DNA of 64,000 nt from Actinernus sp. WN-2022 (GCA_030867875.1 JAOWCC010001634.1:31949867-32013866), one strand, 5' to 3'; shown: positions 10,941 to 21,079, counted from the first letter of the stretch. Notes: generated by a model not told the origin, from the sequence alone. Numbers and translations are program-made.

Positions 10941-11320
10941 CTGTATCATACCCCATGGAATACCTTGGTTCTATTTTAGGACCGCTATTCTTCATCATCT
11001 TCATAAATGATCTTCCGCTGGAGATGAATACATCAAATATTGACCTGTATGCTGATGACACAACTTTGTCTTCTTCTGCCGACTACTGTGACATCCAACA
11101 TCTGAAGGACTCCTTAGGCGAGTCCATCTCTAGTGTGGTCAACTGGGCAATTGCAAATAAACTGCCACTAAACGAAGGGAAGACTAAAGTATTACTTATT
11201 ACAGGAAAACGCATTGCAGCCAAGATGGACCCTGAAAATATACAGATCAACCTCTCCGTAGATGGAACACACCTTGATCAAGTCCCATGTGTAAACCTCT
11301 TAGGACTAGAGATTGACTAG
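10931..11320 (+). pseudogene. LINE-A reverse transcriptase, C-terminal part
   Basis: It contains the catalytic LYADDTTLSSS box and the thumb region (NWAIANKLPLNEGKTKVLLI). A one-base loss just before the SILGPLFF block puts the first residues out of frame. It ends with the conserved VNLLGLEID and a stop. Confidence 0.7.
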
Positions 11321-11520
11321 AGGTGACTTAGGTGTTTACATCGTATATGTTATAGTTATGCTTATATATTTATTAAATAGATCATATGAATAGCTTTATT
11401 AGTATATTAGTATTAAGCATTTTATATAAACTGTATTGTATTATTGTAATGAGGGCTACAGGTTCCTTAGTGTTGTACACTATTATGTATTACCCTCTTT
11501 AAATAAAGACGTTATTATTA

Positions 11521-12575
11521 TTATTATAAGTGAAGACAAATGACGCCCCGAAATTATATAACAGAATGATTAGCTGTTTATTATATGCAGATAACCTTGT
11601 GAAGCATTGATAATATGCAAGGGGACTTTGCAAACTGGGCCCGGTTATTATTCGAAGAGATGGCAACTTTAGCTCGGATAGCTAAATCTGTAATTGTATA
11701 CTGTACAGTTTACCCTCGGGTTAGCGATTTAACCCCGGGGTAGCGCTTACTCTTTGACCAACCAGGCCCATAATAACTTACCGCTTATAGCCTACAAATA
11801 AATGAAAGTAAGACTATAATATCAATATTTAACCTGAACGGAAGAAAATTAAGTCGCTATTAATTTTACGCAAATAATTACCTTATGGAAAATGTGACCT
11901 TATATATAAATACTTAGGTATAATGTTAAACGCATCAGGATCTTCTTCGACTGCAAAGCAGGAACTAAAAAACGTCGCGCTCAAAGGAAGCCTTTTACTC
12001 ATTACGCAAGAGCATGGGAACTCATTTTAGGACGGATGTATTACTTTCGATGCATCTCTTTGATACATTAATGAAGCCGATTTTGACATAATTGTAGCGT
12101 AGTCTGGGGACAACAGGTGCACGTAAAATTTTGAAAACAACTTCTCGGTGTAACCAATAAATAAGCAGTCAATTAGGCTTGCCGTGCCGAACTCGGGCGA
12201 TTTCCGTATCAGTAGTTAACACTAAATGAAAATGGACGCGTGAAAAATGCATACTTAGATATGATAGTCCAACGGAAAAATGGCCTCGCAAGTTAATACG
12301 TTTTAGCTTCAATACGGCTTTGCATATATGTGGGATTTACCAACAAACTGAATTTTTTGATAATATAGAATTTAAAAGATTTTCAAAAGTTTTTGAACAG
12401 AGGATGAGAGACATACATGTAGCATTAGAAAACTGGAAATCAAGCCTTTTCGACGATATGATCAATAGATCGGTCGCGGTAGAAACAAATTAAGAACATA
12501 CCGATAATTCAAAAGCGATTATAAATTTGAGAACTACTATTATGTATCGCAAGTTATTATTACAGCTTAGCTTTA
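11521..12575 (+). pseudogene. LINE-B reverse transcriptase, middle segment (degenerate)
   Basis: This continues LINE-B after the LINE-A insertion: a LLYADN catalytic remnant near 11575, then YKYLGIMLN near 11910, and a thumb/C-terminal region with many stops. A 135-bp MITE at 11636 interrupts it. The frame is lost repeatedly, so the copy is old. It breaks off near 12575 where LINE-C begins and resumes at about 37630. Confidence 0.6.
11636..11770. mobile_element. 135-bp MITE with TGGGCC(C/T)GGTT termini
   Basis: The ends TGGGCCCGGTT (11636-11646) and AACCAGGCCCA (11760-11770) form an 11-bp inverted repeat with one mismatch. The block interrupts the LINE-B coding sequence just after the catalytic box. 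It encodes nothing; the superfamily is not determined. Confidence 0.55.
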
Positions 12576-12590
12576 ACTCAAATACTAGCT

Positions 12591-14218
12591 GTGAATACTT
12601 CTGAAAATAATCTGGAACATCTACCCAGATTAGCTTGGCTATCATCAATAACTAATACCCCTCACATAAGCTTGTCTCAATGTGATCCAGAGTATAATCT
12701 TCCTTCGAAAGTAAACTTTAAATATTATAATACACACGAATTTCATGCTTCGAGTGATATTCAAGACTCTTTATACCAACATCCTCTTTCTATTATTCAT
12801 TGGAACATTATAATTTCGACAATCTAACCAATATGCTGAATGAACTTCAATATCCATTTAAAATTATCGGTGTGACCGAAACCTGGATTAATAGCAACAA
12901 GGATCCAATTTTGAATACAAAACTCCCTGGATACAGATTTGTTCAACAACCCACTGAACAAAGAGCTGGAGGTGTTGGTTTGTTTATTGATTCTGATCTT
13001 GTTTGCCATGTTAGGGATGATCTTTCTTCTACATCTTTAGAGCAGGAAAGTTTATGGGTTGAAGTTGAAAATTATTTTAACAAAAACATTGTGTGTTGTG
13101 TAATCTACCGACACCCAAATTCAAACCTAGAATGTTTTATTCAAAATTTGTATTCACAAATTGAAAAGATACATCTAGAGTCCAAATATTGCATAATTAT
13201 GGGAGATTTCAATATAAATTTGTTAAATTATGAATCTCATGCTCTGACTGAAGATTTTCTTAACACCCTAAATTCTTATTTCTTTGAGGAAACAATAAGT
13301 GGAAATATTTTATATGACTTAACTGACCATCTTCCAGATTTTCTCATTATCAACAAATTCATTAATGCTAGATCAAAAAATAAGGTTTTCTGTAGGGATT
13401 TTTCTAAATTGAACGAAGAATCCCTATTGAATGACTTCAGTAGAATTGACTGGAATGATACATTTTCAGAGTGCAATAATGTAAATGCAATATTGGATTC
13501 ATTTTACACAGAAACAATTAGAATAATTAACCGGCATCATGTTCCTATGAAGCAGCTTTCAAGAAAAGAGGTTAGGTTCAAACTTAAGCCCTGGCTAACT
13601 CCTGGAACAATTTATTCCATCAAAACCAAAAATAGACTTTTCAGACATTACATAAGAACAAGAAGTGAAATTGCCCATGAAAGATTTAAAGTATATAGAA
13701 ACAAATTGTCTCATTTAATCAAGATAAGCAAAACAAAATATTATAAGGAATATTTCCACTACCAAGAAAAGGAGGCAGATGGCACTGAAACCACGAATGT
13801 TAAGGAAATAGCCACAGAATGTAACAACTTTTTTGCAAACATTGGTAATAAGATAGCTGCAGCTGTACCATTACCTGCAAAATCTTTTATGAGCTATCTG
13901 CCTTCCCCACAACCAAATAGTTTCTACTTATTCCCTACTGCTACTCAGGAAATAGAGTATATCATAGTATCGTTTAATACTGGGAAAGCTAGTGGCCCTC
14001 ATAGCATTCCTACAACCTTACTGAAACTCCTGAGGAGTGTGATTTCATATCCTCTGGAGATTCTCTTCAATTTATCTTTTGCCTCAGGTATTGTCCCTGA
14101 GCAGTTCAAAGTATCTAGAGTAATCCCAGTATACAAAAAAGGTTCACATACGTCTCTATCTAATTATATAGACCAATTTATCTACTTTCAATTTTTAATA
14201 AGATTTTGGAAAAATTGA
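12591..14218 (+). pseudogene. LINE-C endonuclease and start of reverse transcriptase
   Basis: Two overlapping frames (12591-12827 and 12800-14218) are split by one frameshift near 12810 in the endonuclease start (LSIIHWNI). Endonuclease landmarks follow: IIGVTETWIN, GGVGLFID, VCCVIYRHPNS and IIMGDFNINLL. The RT starts with ASGPHSIPTTLL and RVIPVYKKGSHTSLSNY, then breaks at 14218. The C-terminal Ser/His of the endonuclease is still readable (LTDHLPDFLI). The intact length suggests a fairly young copy. Confidence 0.75.
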
Positions 14219-15377
14219 TGCATAAAAGGTTAATTAACTGCATAGGAAAGCTAGATATTATGTATGATGGCCAATTTGGCTTCAGAGCCAAACATTCCAC
14301 TGTGCATGCACTACTTTTATTGATTGATAAAATTCTAAAATCTATTGATGATAAAACTATTATTGTGGCATCTTTATAGATTTGAGTAAGGCATTTGATA
14401 CTATTAATCATGATATTCTACTTAGTAAGCTTTTTCATTATGGTATTCGTGGAATAGCATACAATTGGTTTGTTTCCTATCTTGAGAATAGGAAGCAATT
14501 TGTTTCAATAGGCAATACAAAGTCTGAAATGTGCCAAATTTCATGTGGGGTGCCACAGTGATCAGTATTGGGGCCATTATTGTTTCTGCTCTACATCAAT
14601 GATTTCCACAACTGCTCTAGCTTGTTTGATTTCCCTATTTTTGCCAATGACACTAATTTATTTCTTAGTGACTACAGTATTGTTAATCTTGAAACTAAGT
14701 TAAATGTAGAAGTATAGAACGTCTATGCCTGGCTTTGTGCTAATAAGTTATCCCTAAATATTGATAAAACTAATTATGTTCTGTTCCATCCACCTCAGAA
14801 AAAAATCAAGCATGCGTTAAATGTCAAAATTAGTAGCCAACTTATTAAGCAGGAATCTTATGTGAAATATTTAGTAATCTTAATTGACTCTCACCTTAAT
14901 TGGAAACAACATATACATGAACTCTGCAAAAAGATTTCAAGGGGAGTTGGCATTATTTCCAAAGTTAAGTTAGGTATTTTCTTCCAACCAATGTCTTAAT
15001 ACAATTATACTATTCACTCATTTACCCCTTTCTAATATATGGGCTATTGGTATGGGGAAATACTTATGAATCGTCTTTAAAACCCATCATTGTTCTTCAA
15101 AAAAAGGCACTCAGGAGAATAACTTTCTCTAAACCAGACGAACACTCAAATCCTCTCTTTATATAGTGCTTTAAAAATATTAAAATTTGTCGATCTCATC
15201 CACCTATTTAATTGTAGCTTCATGTTTGAGTTTCACCATAATTTGCTTCCTTCAAGATTTGACAACTTTTTTGACCTAGTGCCATCTAAACACGATTATA
15301 ACACCAGATTAGCTGCAAATACATCATATTATATAGCGCCTGTGAGAACAAATTATGGTAAATTCAACATACGATAT
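14219..15377 (+). pseudogene. LINE-C reverse transcriptase body (frameshifted)
   Basis: The RT continues in broken frames: GQFGFRAKHSTVHALLLLI near 14270, [18 protein letters not shown] near 14385, a CGVPQ block followed by a stop at about 14560, and SVLGPLLFLLYINDF. The catalytic box reads FANDTN in place of FADDTN-type motifs, so the first catalytic aspartate is lost. The C-terminal part (15222-15377) ends in VRTNYGKFNIRY just before the Copia LTR. Confidence 0.75.
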
Positions 15378-15570
15378 TGTTGGATTCCCTTGACTCGTCA
15401 TGATGGGGGAATATTCGTCGATTAGAAGTTAAGAAACACGAGAACCATGCGTTCGTATTTCGCCATTACCGGGGTCCTTTATTTCATTAACTAGTGAACA
15501 TACGTACATCAGGTGATGCCCTTATTTGGCACAACATATTAACAATGAACTAATAGATCACATCCCAACA
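15378..15570 (-). repeat. Copia 3' LTR
   Basis: It matches the right LTR except for two substitutions and absence of a 12-bp segment (GAAAGAACATCC). It is flanked inside by a polypurine tract. Confidence 0.9.
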
Positions 15571-15581
15571 CCCCCACTTGA
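15571..15581 (-). promoter_or_regulatory. Copia polypurine tract
   Basis: On the minus strand AAGTGGGGG lies directly against the start of the 3' LTR, the normal position for plus-strand priming. Confidence 0.7.
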
Positions 15582-15665
15582 TCAAAACTCAAATTTAGAA
15601 TACAATATGTTTGTGCTTGTAATAAGCTAGTAACATCTAAATATTAAATAACAATGTATATACTT

Positions 15666-17005
15666 CTACATTAATACAACTTGTTCAGTCTTGAAATCTT
15701 TAAACCTTTGCAATTTGTATCTCGTTGCAGGCTTAGTCATCATGTCGGCTGCCATTTCAGCAGTAGGGCAATACATGATGGTTACCTTGCCATTATTCAC
15801 TTCAGTACGGATGAAGTGATACCGGATATCAATATGCTTAGACCTTTGGTGTCTAACTGGATCTTTGGATAATGCAATTGTGCCCTGGTTGTCTTCAAAA
15901 ATCACAGCAGGTCCATACTGACACCCCCTATCAATATCGTTTAACGTAACAGTTGAGTAAGATATATGCCTTCCTGAACTGTTGCTGCCAACGCCATGTA
16001 TTCTGCCTCACATGATGACAAAGCTACAGTAGGCTGTTTTCTCGATTTCCACGAAATCAGGACCAGTTTTAGTCAAGCTAAAACAATATCCAGTGGTACT
16101 ACGTCTGTCATCAGGACACGATCCCCAATCAGCGTCACTGTAACCTACCAATGTTAGGCCATTCTCACACTTTCTATAGCATAACCTATAACCAAGAGTA
16201 CCTTTCAAATATCTCAACACATGTTTGACTGCCACAAAATGTTCCTTGGTGGGTTTAGACAGATATTGTGACAGCTTGGTAATGACCCAACATATGTCTG
16301 GCCTTGTACATGTCATAGCATATATCAGACTACCTATCATCTCACGATACTTTCCAGGATCAGTTGGGTCCTCGCTGTCACATTCAAGTTTTTGCTCAGA
16401 AGGAGTGGATCTTGGCTTGCATTCAGCCATTCCGAATTTCTCCAACAATTTGGACAAATATCTACTCTGGTTCATTGTGACAAAACCATCACCTTGTTCA
16501 AAATCAATGCCCAAAAAATATGAAAGTTTATCTAGATCTTTCATGTGAAATCTCGTTTTCAACATCTGTTTGACATCACACATAAGTGTGTCATTACTTG
16601 CACCAATGATGAGATCATCTACCCATATAAGTACCACAATCATTCCACTCTCAACTTGTTTAGTATAAACACAGTGGTCAACACAGCTTTGTGCAAAACC
16701 GTTATCTATCAAATAACTATGCAATACACTGTTCCAATTTCTGTTTCAAACCATACAGGGATTTGTTCAGTTTGTATACTAGACTTCCTTTGTAAGTGGA
16801 GGGGACTTCAAAGCCCTCCGCCTGCTCCATGAAAATATCACAATCAATCGGAGCATTGAGATATGCGGTCTTTACATCCATTTGATGTAAAATCAAGTTA
16901 TGCTGTGCTGCTATCTGCATCACAGCACGCACCGAGGTAAGATTTGCAGTTGGGGCAAAGGTTTCTTGGTAATCTATCCCTTTGATTTGGCTGTACCCTT
17001 TGCAA
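15666..17005 (-). pseudogene. Copia pol, 3' part: reverse transcriptase and RNase H
   Basis: Three minus-strand frames follow each other. 16717-17005 carries the palm start (MDVKTAYLNAPI, GLKQ). 16008-16724 carries the catalytic WVDDLIIG box, the connection region and an RNase H start (YSDADWGSCPDDRRSTTGY). 15666-15905 carries the RNase H end (FEDNQGTIALSKDP, KHIDIRYHF). Breaks are near 16730 and 16020. The frame upstream reads KGYSQIKG before LINE-D interrupts it at about 17005. Confidence 0.8.
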
Positions 17006-17022
17006 CATACAACAACAACAAC
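17006..17022 (-). repeat. LINE-D (GTT)n tail remnant and Polinton target site
   Basis: The plus strand reads (AAC)4-5, i.e. (GTT)n on the LINE-D strand. ACAAC at 17018-17022 recurs at 33174-33178 immediately outside the other end of the Polinton-like element. The repetitive context means the exact duplication length (5 bp) is ambiguous. Confidence 0.7.
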
Positions 17023-17157
17023 AGTAGTATATCCGGTAGTAAAATGATACCACTTTTTTGTTGCACAAGGAAGTCAAAGGGCGAATTCAGAAATCCACCC
17101 TTTGACTTCCTTGCACAACAAAAAAGTGGTATCAGTTTTACTACCGGATATACTACT
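17023..17157. repeat. Left terminal palindrome (hairpin) of the Polinton-like element
   Basis: The two arms (17023-17081 and 17100-17157) are inverted copies about 57-59 nt long: AGTAGTATATCCGGTAG... through GTCAAAGGG, then a short centre with GAATTC. The arms differ by a 1-nt gap and by GCAC versus GTGC after CTTTTTTGTT. The outer arm matches the outer arm of the right palindrome, the inner arm its inner arm. This makes the ends inverted terminal repeats that are each self-complementary. Confidence 0.85.
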
Positions 17158-17197
17158 GGGCCGCCATTGTTCATACTACTTTATCCACAGTGTTGCC

Positions 17198-17282
17198 CAA
17201 AATTGTCACTAGACATTCTTACACCTAAAAATCCAAACTTGATAACCTATTAGAGAAATGATTACTATACTGTATATCGATA
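17198..17282 (+). promoter_or_regulatory. Left subterminal repeat with TATA-like promoter
   Basis: CAAAATTGTCACTAGAC followed by CCTAAAAATCCAAACTTGA and CTATACTGTATATCGA matches the complement of 32905-32981. A second copy of its promoter half lies at 17899-17950. The TATA-like stretch (17265-17276) is about 20 bp from the ATG at 17292. Confidence 0.65.
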
Positions 17283-17291
17283 TCTTCCACT

Positions 17292-17900
17292 ATGGATTAT
17301 ATATCGTACCTCCCGCTTGAAATCCTAGTCAAGATCGTAGAACACGCAGGTGTCAGATCATTCGCAAATGTAGCGAGAACGTCGAAGCGTCTGAATGACG
17401 CAACGTCTCTCACACACTATGAGAACGTAGACCCAGAGTTCCGTAGACGAGTACTCATTTTTGGTCTTAGGTCGGCTTGCAACGACGCCGCGCGAGATAA
17501 TTTAGTTAAGATTTTCAATATTTCCACAGTGGACACAGACTATAACGATGGTTATGCGATATGCCATGCCAGTGAAAATGGTCATATCGACGTTGTTAAG
17601 TGGCTCGTTAAACGCTTCCCACCTACTATAGACTACGACTACAAGTACGATGCGATATGCTATGCCAGCAAAAACGGTCATATCGACGTTGTTAAGTGGC
17701 TCGCTAAACACTACCCCACCATAGATGACGAACACATCCATCGTGCCCTATATCTTGCCAGAGAAAAGTGCCATCTCAACATCGAAAAGTGGCTCATCAA
17801 GCACTTTCAGCCAATCCTGGGGGATTCCAACAACCGCGAACTAAACGATATCATCGAATTTTGTCTTCTTACCGCCCACGAAGATGGTCATCTTAGATAA
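17292..17900 (+). CDS. F-box plus ankyrin-like repeat protein
   Basis: Residues 4-45 (ISYLPLEILVKIVEHAG, then a FANVARTSKRLND-type second half) fit an F-box, the Skp1-binding motif of SCF ubiquitin ligases. From about residue 88 there are three ankyrin-like units with the core NGHIDVVKWL, the third weaker (KCHLNIEKWL). The combination suggests a substrate adaptor that would redirect host ubiquitination; this is inference from architecture. Large DNA viruses such as mimiviruses and poxviruses carry similar proteins, though in poxviruses the order is reversed. It is the first gene, directly behind the left repeat and its TATA-like motif, and probably ends early (HEDGHLR then stop). Confidence 0.65.
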   Translation: MDYISYLPLEILVKIVEHAGVRSFANVARTSKRLNDATSLTHYENVDPEFRRRVLIFGLRSACNDAARDNLVKIFNISTVDTDYNDGYAICHASENGHIDVVKWLVKRFPPTIDYDYKYDAICYASKNGHIDVVKWLAKHYPTIDDEHIHRALYLAREKCHLNIEKWLIKHFQPILGDSNNRELNDIIEFCLLTAHEDGHLR

Positions 17901-17907
17901 CTTGAGT

Positions 17908-17950
17908 ACATGTTAAAGAAATGATTAGTATACTGTATATCGTCATCGAA
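17908..17950 (+). promoter_or_regulatory. Second copy of the terminal-repeat promoter
   Basis: TTGAGTAC..TTAAAGAAATGATTAGTATACTGTATATCG repeats the promoter half of the left subterminal repeat with few changes. It lies 110 bp ahead of the zinc-protein ATG at 18062. Confidence 0.6.
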
Positions 17951-18061
17951 TGGTATTGGTATATATTCTCTATTCCACGATATTAGCATTCGTTGTCATC
18001 TTAGTACGCATTAATACCATACAGATCGAACGAACCGAAGAACCTAAACGTAGACGTCGCA

Positions 18062-18634
18062 ATGACTGAGATAGTAACTTGTGATTGGTTGATGCGAGGA
18101 AAGGACACGAAATGCCCAAGGAAGCTTTCGAAGTCGACGAATTTCTGTGCCCAGCACAACTTCCAAATCTCAAAAGGCTGCGCCCCATTCGTGCCGTGCT
18201 TGAAGTGCGGTAAAGGATGTCGCACGAGTCTCGAGCTTTGCTCAGTATGTGGAGCACCTCAACGGCGTCTCATTCTCAATAAGAAGAACAACGACATAAA
18301 ACGCGCTAAGGAGCAGGAGAAACTTGCAGAGCCAAACGTGGTGGAACCGGAGGAAGAGCAGAATGCTGCCGATGTGAGACGCGCTATGGAGTTCGACAAG
18401 ATGCTAGAGGAAGACCTCATGAATGAGTTGATTAGGACTGCCAACGAGCCGGGGCCCGTCTACGACTCGTATCCAAGAAAGGCGAAAGCAGAGGAAGGTT
18501 TCGACGAGGCTCTTACGGTAGAATTGACCACGGAACCAAGAGCGCTGGAACCAGAGGAAGGTTTGAACGGAGCTCTCGGCCGTGCATTCAACGAGGTGTT
18601 GACTGCCTTGAGGAGCCGTGAGAAGGAAGATTAG
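18062..18634 (+). CDS. Two-site zinc-binding protein with acidic coiled tail, function unknown
   Basis: Cys7, Cys18, Cys29 and His32 form one potential zinc site; Cys46, Cys49, Cys60 and Cys63 (CLKCG ... CSVCG) form a second treble-clef-like or ribbon site, with an extra Cys53. From residue 70 the protein is charged and probably helical, with a repeated EPEEG/AEEGF pattern (near 140 and 160). I do not recognise the family. Its position between the F-box gene and the TFIIB-like gene suggests a regulatory role. A strong poly(A)/poly(T) hairpin follows 13 bp after the stop. Confidence 0.6.
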   Translation: MTEIVTCDWLMRGKDTKCPRKLSKSTNFCAQHNFQISKGCAPFVPCLKCGKGCRTSLELCSVCGAPQRRLILNKKNNDIKRAKEQEKLAEPNVVEPEEEQNAADVRRAMEFDKMLEEDLMNELIRTANEPGPVYDSYPRKAKAEEGFDEALTVELTTEPRALEPEEGLNGALGRAFNEVLTALRSREKED

Positions 18635-18646
18635 TAACCACCACGT

Positions 18647-18714
18647 TAAAAAAAAAAAAGAATGAAGAAAGTCGTTGCGGACCCTCTTCATTCTTTTTTT
18701 TTTTTTTTTTTTTT
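18647..18714 (+). terminator. Poly(A)/poly(T) hairpin after the zinc-protein gene
   Basis: A perfect inverted repeat of about 21 nt pairs A(12)GAATGAAGA with TCTTCATTCT(12) around a 16-nt loop. The position right after the stop and before the next promoter fits a transcript 3'-end signal, as palindromes do in mimiviruses. Confidence 0.6.
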
Positions 18715-18725
18715 TTCTTTCTATT

Positions 18726-18751
18726 AAACGTATAGCATCTATAGTTATATC
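18726..18751 (+). promoter_or_regulatory. Promoter of the TFIIB-like gene
   Basis: AAACGTATAGCATCTATAGTTATATC precedes the ATG directly and contains TATA-like steps similar to other upstream regions of the element. Confidence 0.45.
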
Positions 18752-19760
18752 ATGGACGAGCTCATCAGATCGTTCGGGCCTGGAATTTGTAGAAGCCTGA
18801 ATATCAAACCACTATTGCAAATCAACACCAGTGAAACGTGTTCCGATTGTCTCTGCCCCTTAGAAATACAAGGAACGGAATTCGTGTGTCCCGCATGTGG
18901 TCTCGTTTCCGAGGCCGAACCATATGAAGAAACGAAGATCGATATTGCTACTACTCGACTGCGTATAGTAGGTCCGGATAGATTTCAGTATCAAAGTGAT
19001 CTAGACCGTGCAAAACCAAAGCAAAGTGATAACACAGAACTGCAACGACGAACGATCCTACGAGAACTACAAGCGTACAACGCTATTTATAAACAAAGTT
19101 ATGATCTATCGTTCCCTACGAACACGTTAGGAATCGTAGCCGACGCCTTTGTCCAAGTAAGGAAAGTCTGTCTCAAGCGTAGTAATATTAAGAGAAGCAT
19201 TTTAGCTGCTCTACTATACCAGGCATGCGTGCAATGCGGGTTTGTGCGATCTAGAGGTGAGGTTGCTCGCTTCATGCAACTAAATGGCAAAGATATCTGT
19301 AGCGGAGAGGTCTTCATACGTTCTCTGTATAGTGACGATAAGATCGATATGGACTTGAATGCCGAGCGCATACATTGTAGTTCCTCACATCGCAACGACT
19401 TTCCTTAAACTCGACCCTCAAGGAGTACCTACGGACGTTCAACAAATAGTCCACGAGATCGTTACTACGGCAATAGAAAGCAACATAGGCACCAAGTCGG
19501 TACTTAAGACGAAAGTCGTTGGAGCAAGTTACGAGGTGCTACGTCGTTTAGGATCGTCTATGTCTTTTAACGATGTCATTAAACTATGTGAAGTATTTGG
19601 ATGTGCGATCAAGCGTTTTATCAAGGAGTTGCTTTCTCACCATTCCTACTTCGAACCAATCTACACTAAGCATGGGCTAACTAGCAGTAGGACTTGGCAA
19701 AGTGAAAGTGAGATCCACGTTCGTTCCTTTCATAGGAAACGTCGATTCTTACCCCACTAA
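18752..19760 (+). pseudogene. TFIIB-like transcription initiation factor, frameshifted
   Basis: The first frame (18752-19408) has an N-terminal zinc ribbon with Cys30-X2-Cys33 and Cys46-X2-Cys49 (CPACGLVSEAE), then a B-finger-like region and a first cyclin-like fold (IKRSILAALLYQACVQ). The second frame (19359-19760) continues with the second cyclin-like repeat (VVGASYEVLRRLG, CEVFGCAIKRFIKELL). The frames overlap at 19359-19408, so a single frameshift near 19360-19400 split one gene of about 330 codons. TFIIB recruits RNA polymerase II to promoters; a virus copy would direct transcription from the element's own TATA-like promoters (inference). TFIIB genes are common in giant viruses but not part of the usual Polinton core. 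It ends convergently with the next gene (12-nt overlap). Confidence 0.75.
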
Positions 19761-20366
19761 GCTGCCAAGCTTTTTTCGCATTTCCTTTTGCACTTCTTGC
19801 TTGAGTTCTGCTCGAACCCGATCCGGACTTTTTTCACCTTCGTGACGAATTTCAGACCTCAGGATCTCATACTTATTTGCTTCGTCCAGGATGAGACCGT
19901 ATTCAGAGTCGGATATGCTTTCGTTGCGTAGGGCCTTCGATACTAGATCGCGAATCGTATTGATTTTCGCCTTTGCCAACATGGTCGTTCTTTCATGTTT
20001 AGAAACCTTCATTCCTAACTTCTTGGCTCCGATGGTAGTAGATGCTGAAATCAATCCACATAGCCCACCAACAACTCCAAGTGGTAGACCAATCACTATT
20101 CCAACCCCAGTCAACGCTGCGCCCAATCCAGATCCAGACAAGATCACAGATAGACCTCCAGTTACCACTGCGATGCCATGAACCATTCCTTGAGAACGTG
20201 CATATTTCTTGCGCACACCTTCGTAGTGCCTTTCTTGAACTTCGAGGTCCGTAAGCGTGTCTCGGATCGTTTGCAGTCTAAAGTTCTTTCCAGTGTCACT
20301 AGCAATCGGTGGATAGATACTTGGTGCAGGGGAAACGGTTGAATCGAATCGCCTTCCATTGTACAT
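19749..20366 (-). CDS. Glycine-rich membrane protein with hydrophobic hairpin
   Basis: Of 205 residues, about 60-112 form a long hydrophobic Gly/Val/Leu/Ile stretch (GIAVVTGGLSVILSGSG, then GIVIGLPLGVVGGLCGLIS) compatible with two membrane passes or a membrane-inserting segment. Both flanks are charged helices. It sits in tandem downstream of the 221-aa gene on the minus strand, with ATTATACATATAACTT at 20363-20380 as a possible promoter. I regard it as a virion membrane-active protein candidate by context; no enzyme motif is seen. Confidence 0.6.
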   Translation of the reverse strand: MYNGRRFDSTVSPAPSIYPPIASDTGKNFRLQTIRDTLTDLEVQERHYEGVRKKYARSQGMVHGIAVVTGGLSVILSGSGLGAALTGVGIVIGLPLGVVGGLCGLISASTTIGAKKLGMKVSKHERTTMLAKAKINTIRDLVSKALRNESISDSEYGLILDEANKYEILRSEIRHEGEKSPDRVRAELKQEVQKEMRKKLGSLVG

Positions 20367-20413
20367 TATACATATAACTTACTCAAGCTTCAACACGTAT
20401 CTATACGTATGAT

Positions 20414-21079
20414 TTACTCGAGTTTCAATACGTAGCGTATCGGTTGACCATGGAAGTCTACCACGTTGTCTTTCCCATCACGAATTGTAAGGCGAAGGCT
20501 GTTTCGCATTGTCCCTAGAGCTTGCAGGGCTTGGGGATTCATTGGAGGGTAGGTGTTTTTTTGAACCCAAGGACCTCGGACCTCTACGCTAGCCAGGACT
20601 TTCGATTGCTTTCCCTCTAGAAGTGAGAAACCGGAATCCACCGCATCGCAATAGACATACATTGTGTAGATATCTTCGATCTTCATAGGGTAATTACCAA
20701 CATTTAGCAGAAACTCATTATTCTCTTCTTCTCCACCTTTGATACCTAATAGTGCGTAGAAATCTCTATTGAACTTGATTGGTTTCTTAACTATCATAAC
20801 GTGGGACCTAAAGAGGGTATTTTTCTTAAAGTCCACGATACCAGCACTAATTGCAGGCTTTAAGACACTCTTGATTTTCTTAAAATTGTAAGACCCTACG
20901 GCAACATCGTGTGGGAACATGATACTACCGGCATTCCACCTGAACGAGCCCACCTCTGTTAGGTTCCACCAACTGTTCTCAAAAGTGACCTCGAGTAGTG
21001 TAATATTGTTGATACGAAGAGGCTTATCGAAGTATACAATATGGTCGGCCGATGTTGTGGTGATATATAAGAGAACCAT
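20414..21079 (-). CDS. Candidate minor capsid (penton-like) protein, 221 aa
   Basis: The frame is open to 21124, but I take the ATG at 21079 (MVLLYITTTSADH) because it leaves a 43-bp TATA-containing gap to the divergent gene at 21123. The protein is beta-rich with alternating hydrophobic stretches (PLRINNITLLEVTFENSWW; VLASVEVRGPW) and ends FHGQPIRYVLKLE. Size, fold impression and its place in the structural gene cluster suit a single-jelly-roll minor capsid protein. This is inference without a motif; structure prediction would decide. Alternatively it is an attachment or scaffold protein. Confidence 0.45.
   Translation of the reverse strand: MVLLYITTTSADHIVYFDKPLRINNITLLEVTFENSWWNLTEVGSFRWNAGSIMFPHDVAVGSYNFKKIKSVLKPAISAGIVDFKKNTLFRSHVMIVKKPIKFNRDFYALLGIKGGEEENNEFLLNVGNYPMKIEDIYTMYVYCDAVDSGFSLLEGKQSKVLASVEVRGPWVQKNTYPPMNPQALQALGTMRNSLRLTIRDGKDNVVDFHGQPIRYVLKLE

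Larger units (their letters stand above)
9757..11520 (+). mobile_element. LINE-A: 5'-truncated non-LTR retrotransposon with (ATT)n tail, inserted in LINE-B
   Basis: Coding begins abruptly in the fingers region (near 9765) and runs through RQSGFRKHHSTETALIKII, DYRKAFDMVDHAILLSKL and, after an internal foreign block, LGSILGPLFFIIFINDLP, LYADDTTLSSSA and a C-terminal VNLLGLEID. The 3' end has AATAAAG followed by GTTATTATTATTATTATAA. AAGCGA before 9757 and AAGTGA after 11520 look like a diverged target duplication. An abrupt 5' end with a microsatellite tail is typical of LINE insertion. The RT is inactivated by the 10310-10940 insertion and a frameshift at the GIPQGS-type motif near 10960. Confidence 0.75.
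12576..15377 (+). mobile_element. LINE-C 5' part: CR1/L2-type non-LTR retrotransposon (continues at 37206)
   Basis: It encodes an apurinic-type endonuclease and a reverse transcriptase, the usual second-ORF layout of CR1/L2/Rex1-like elements. It is cut at 15377 by the Copia insertion and continues at 37206 in register, where the C-terminal frame resumes (IWNLISEDLKHESFKAFK-like) and ends in a (TTG)n tail at 37611-37628. The duplicated GATAT at 15373-15377 and 37206-37210 marks the Copia target site. The 5' boundary near 12576 is approximate. Confidence 0.8.
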
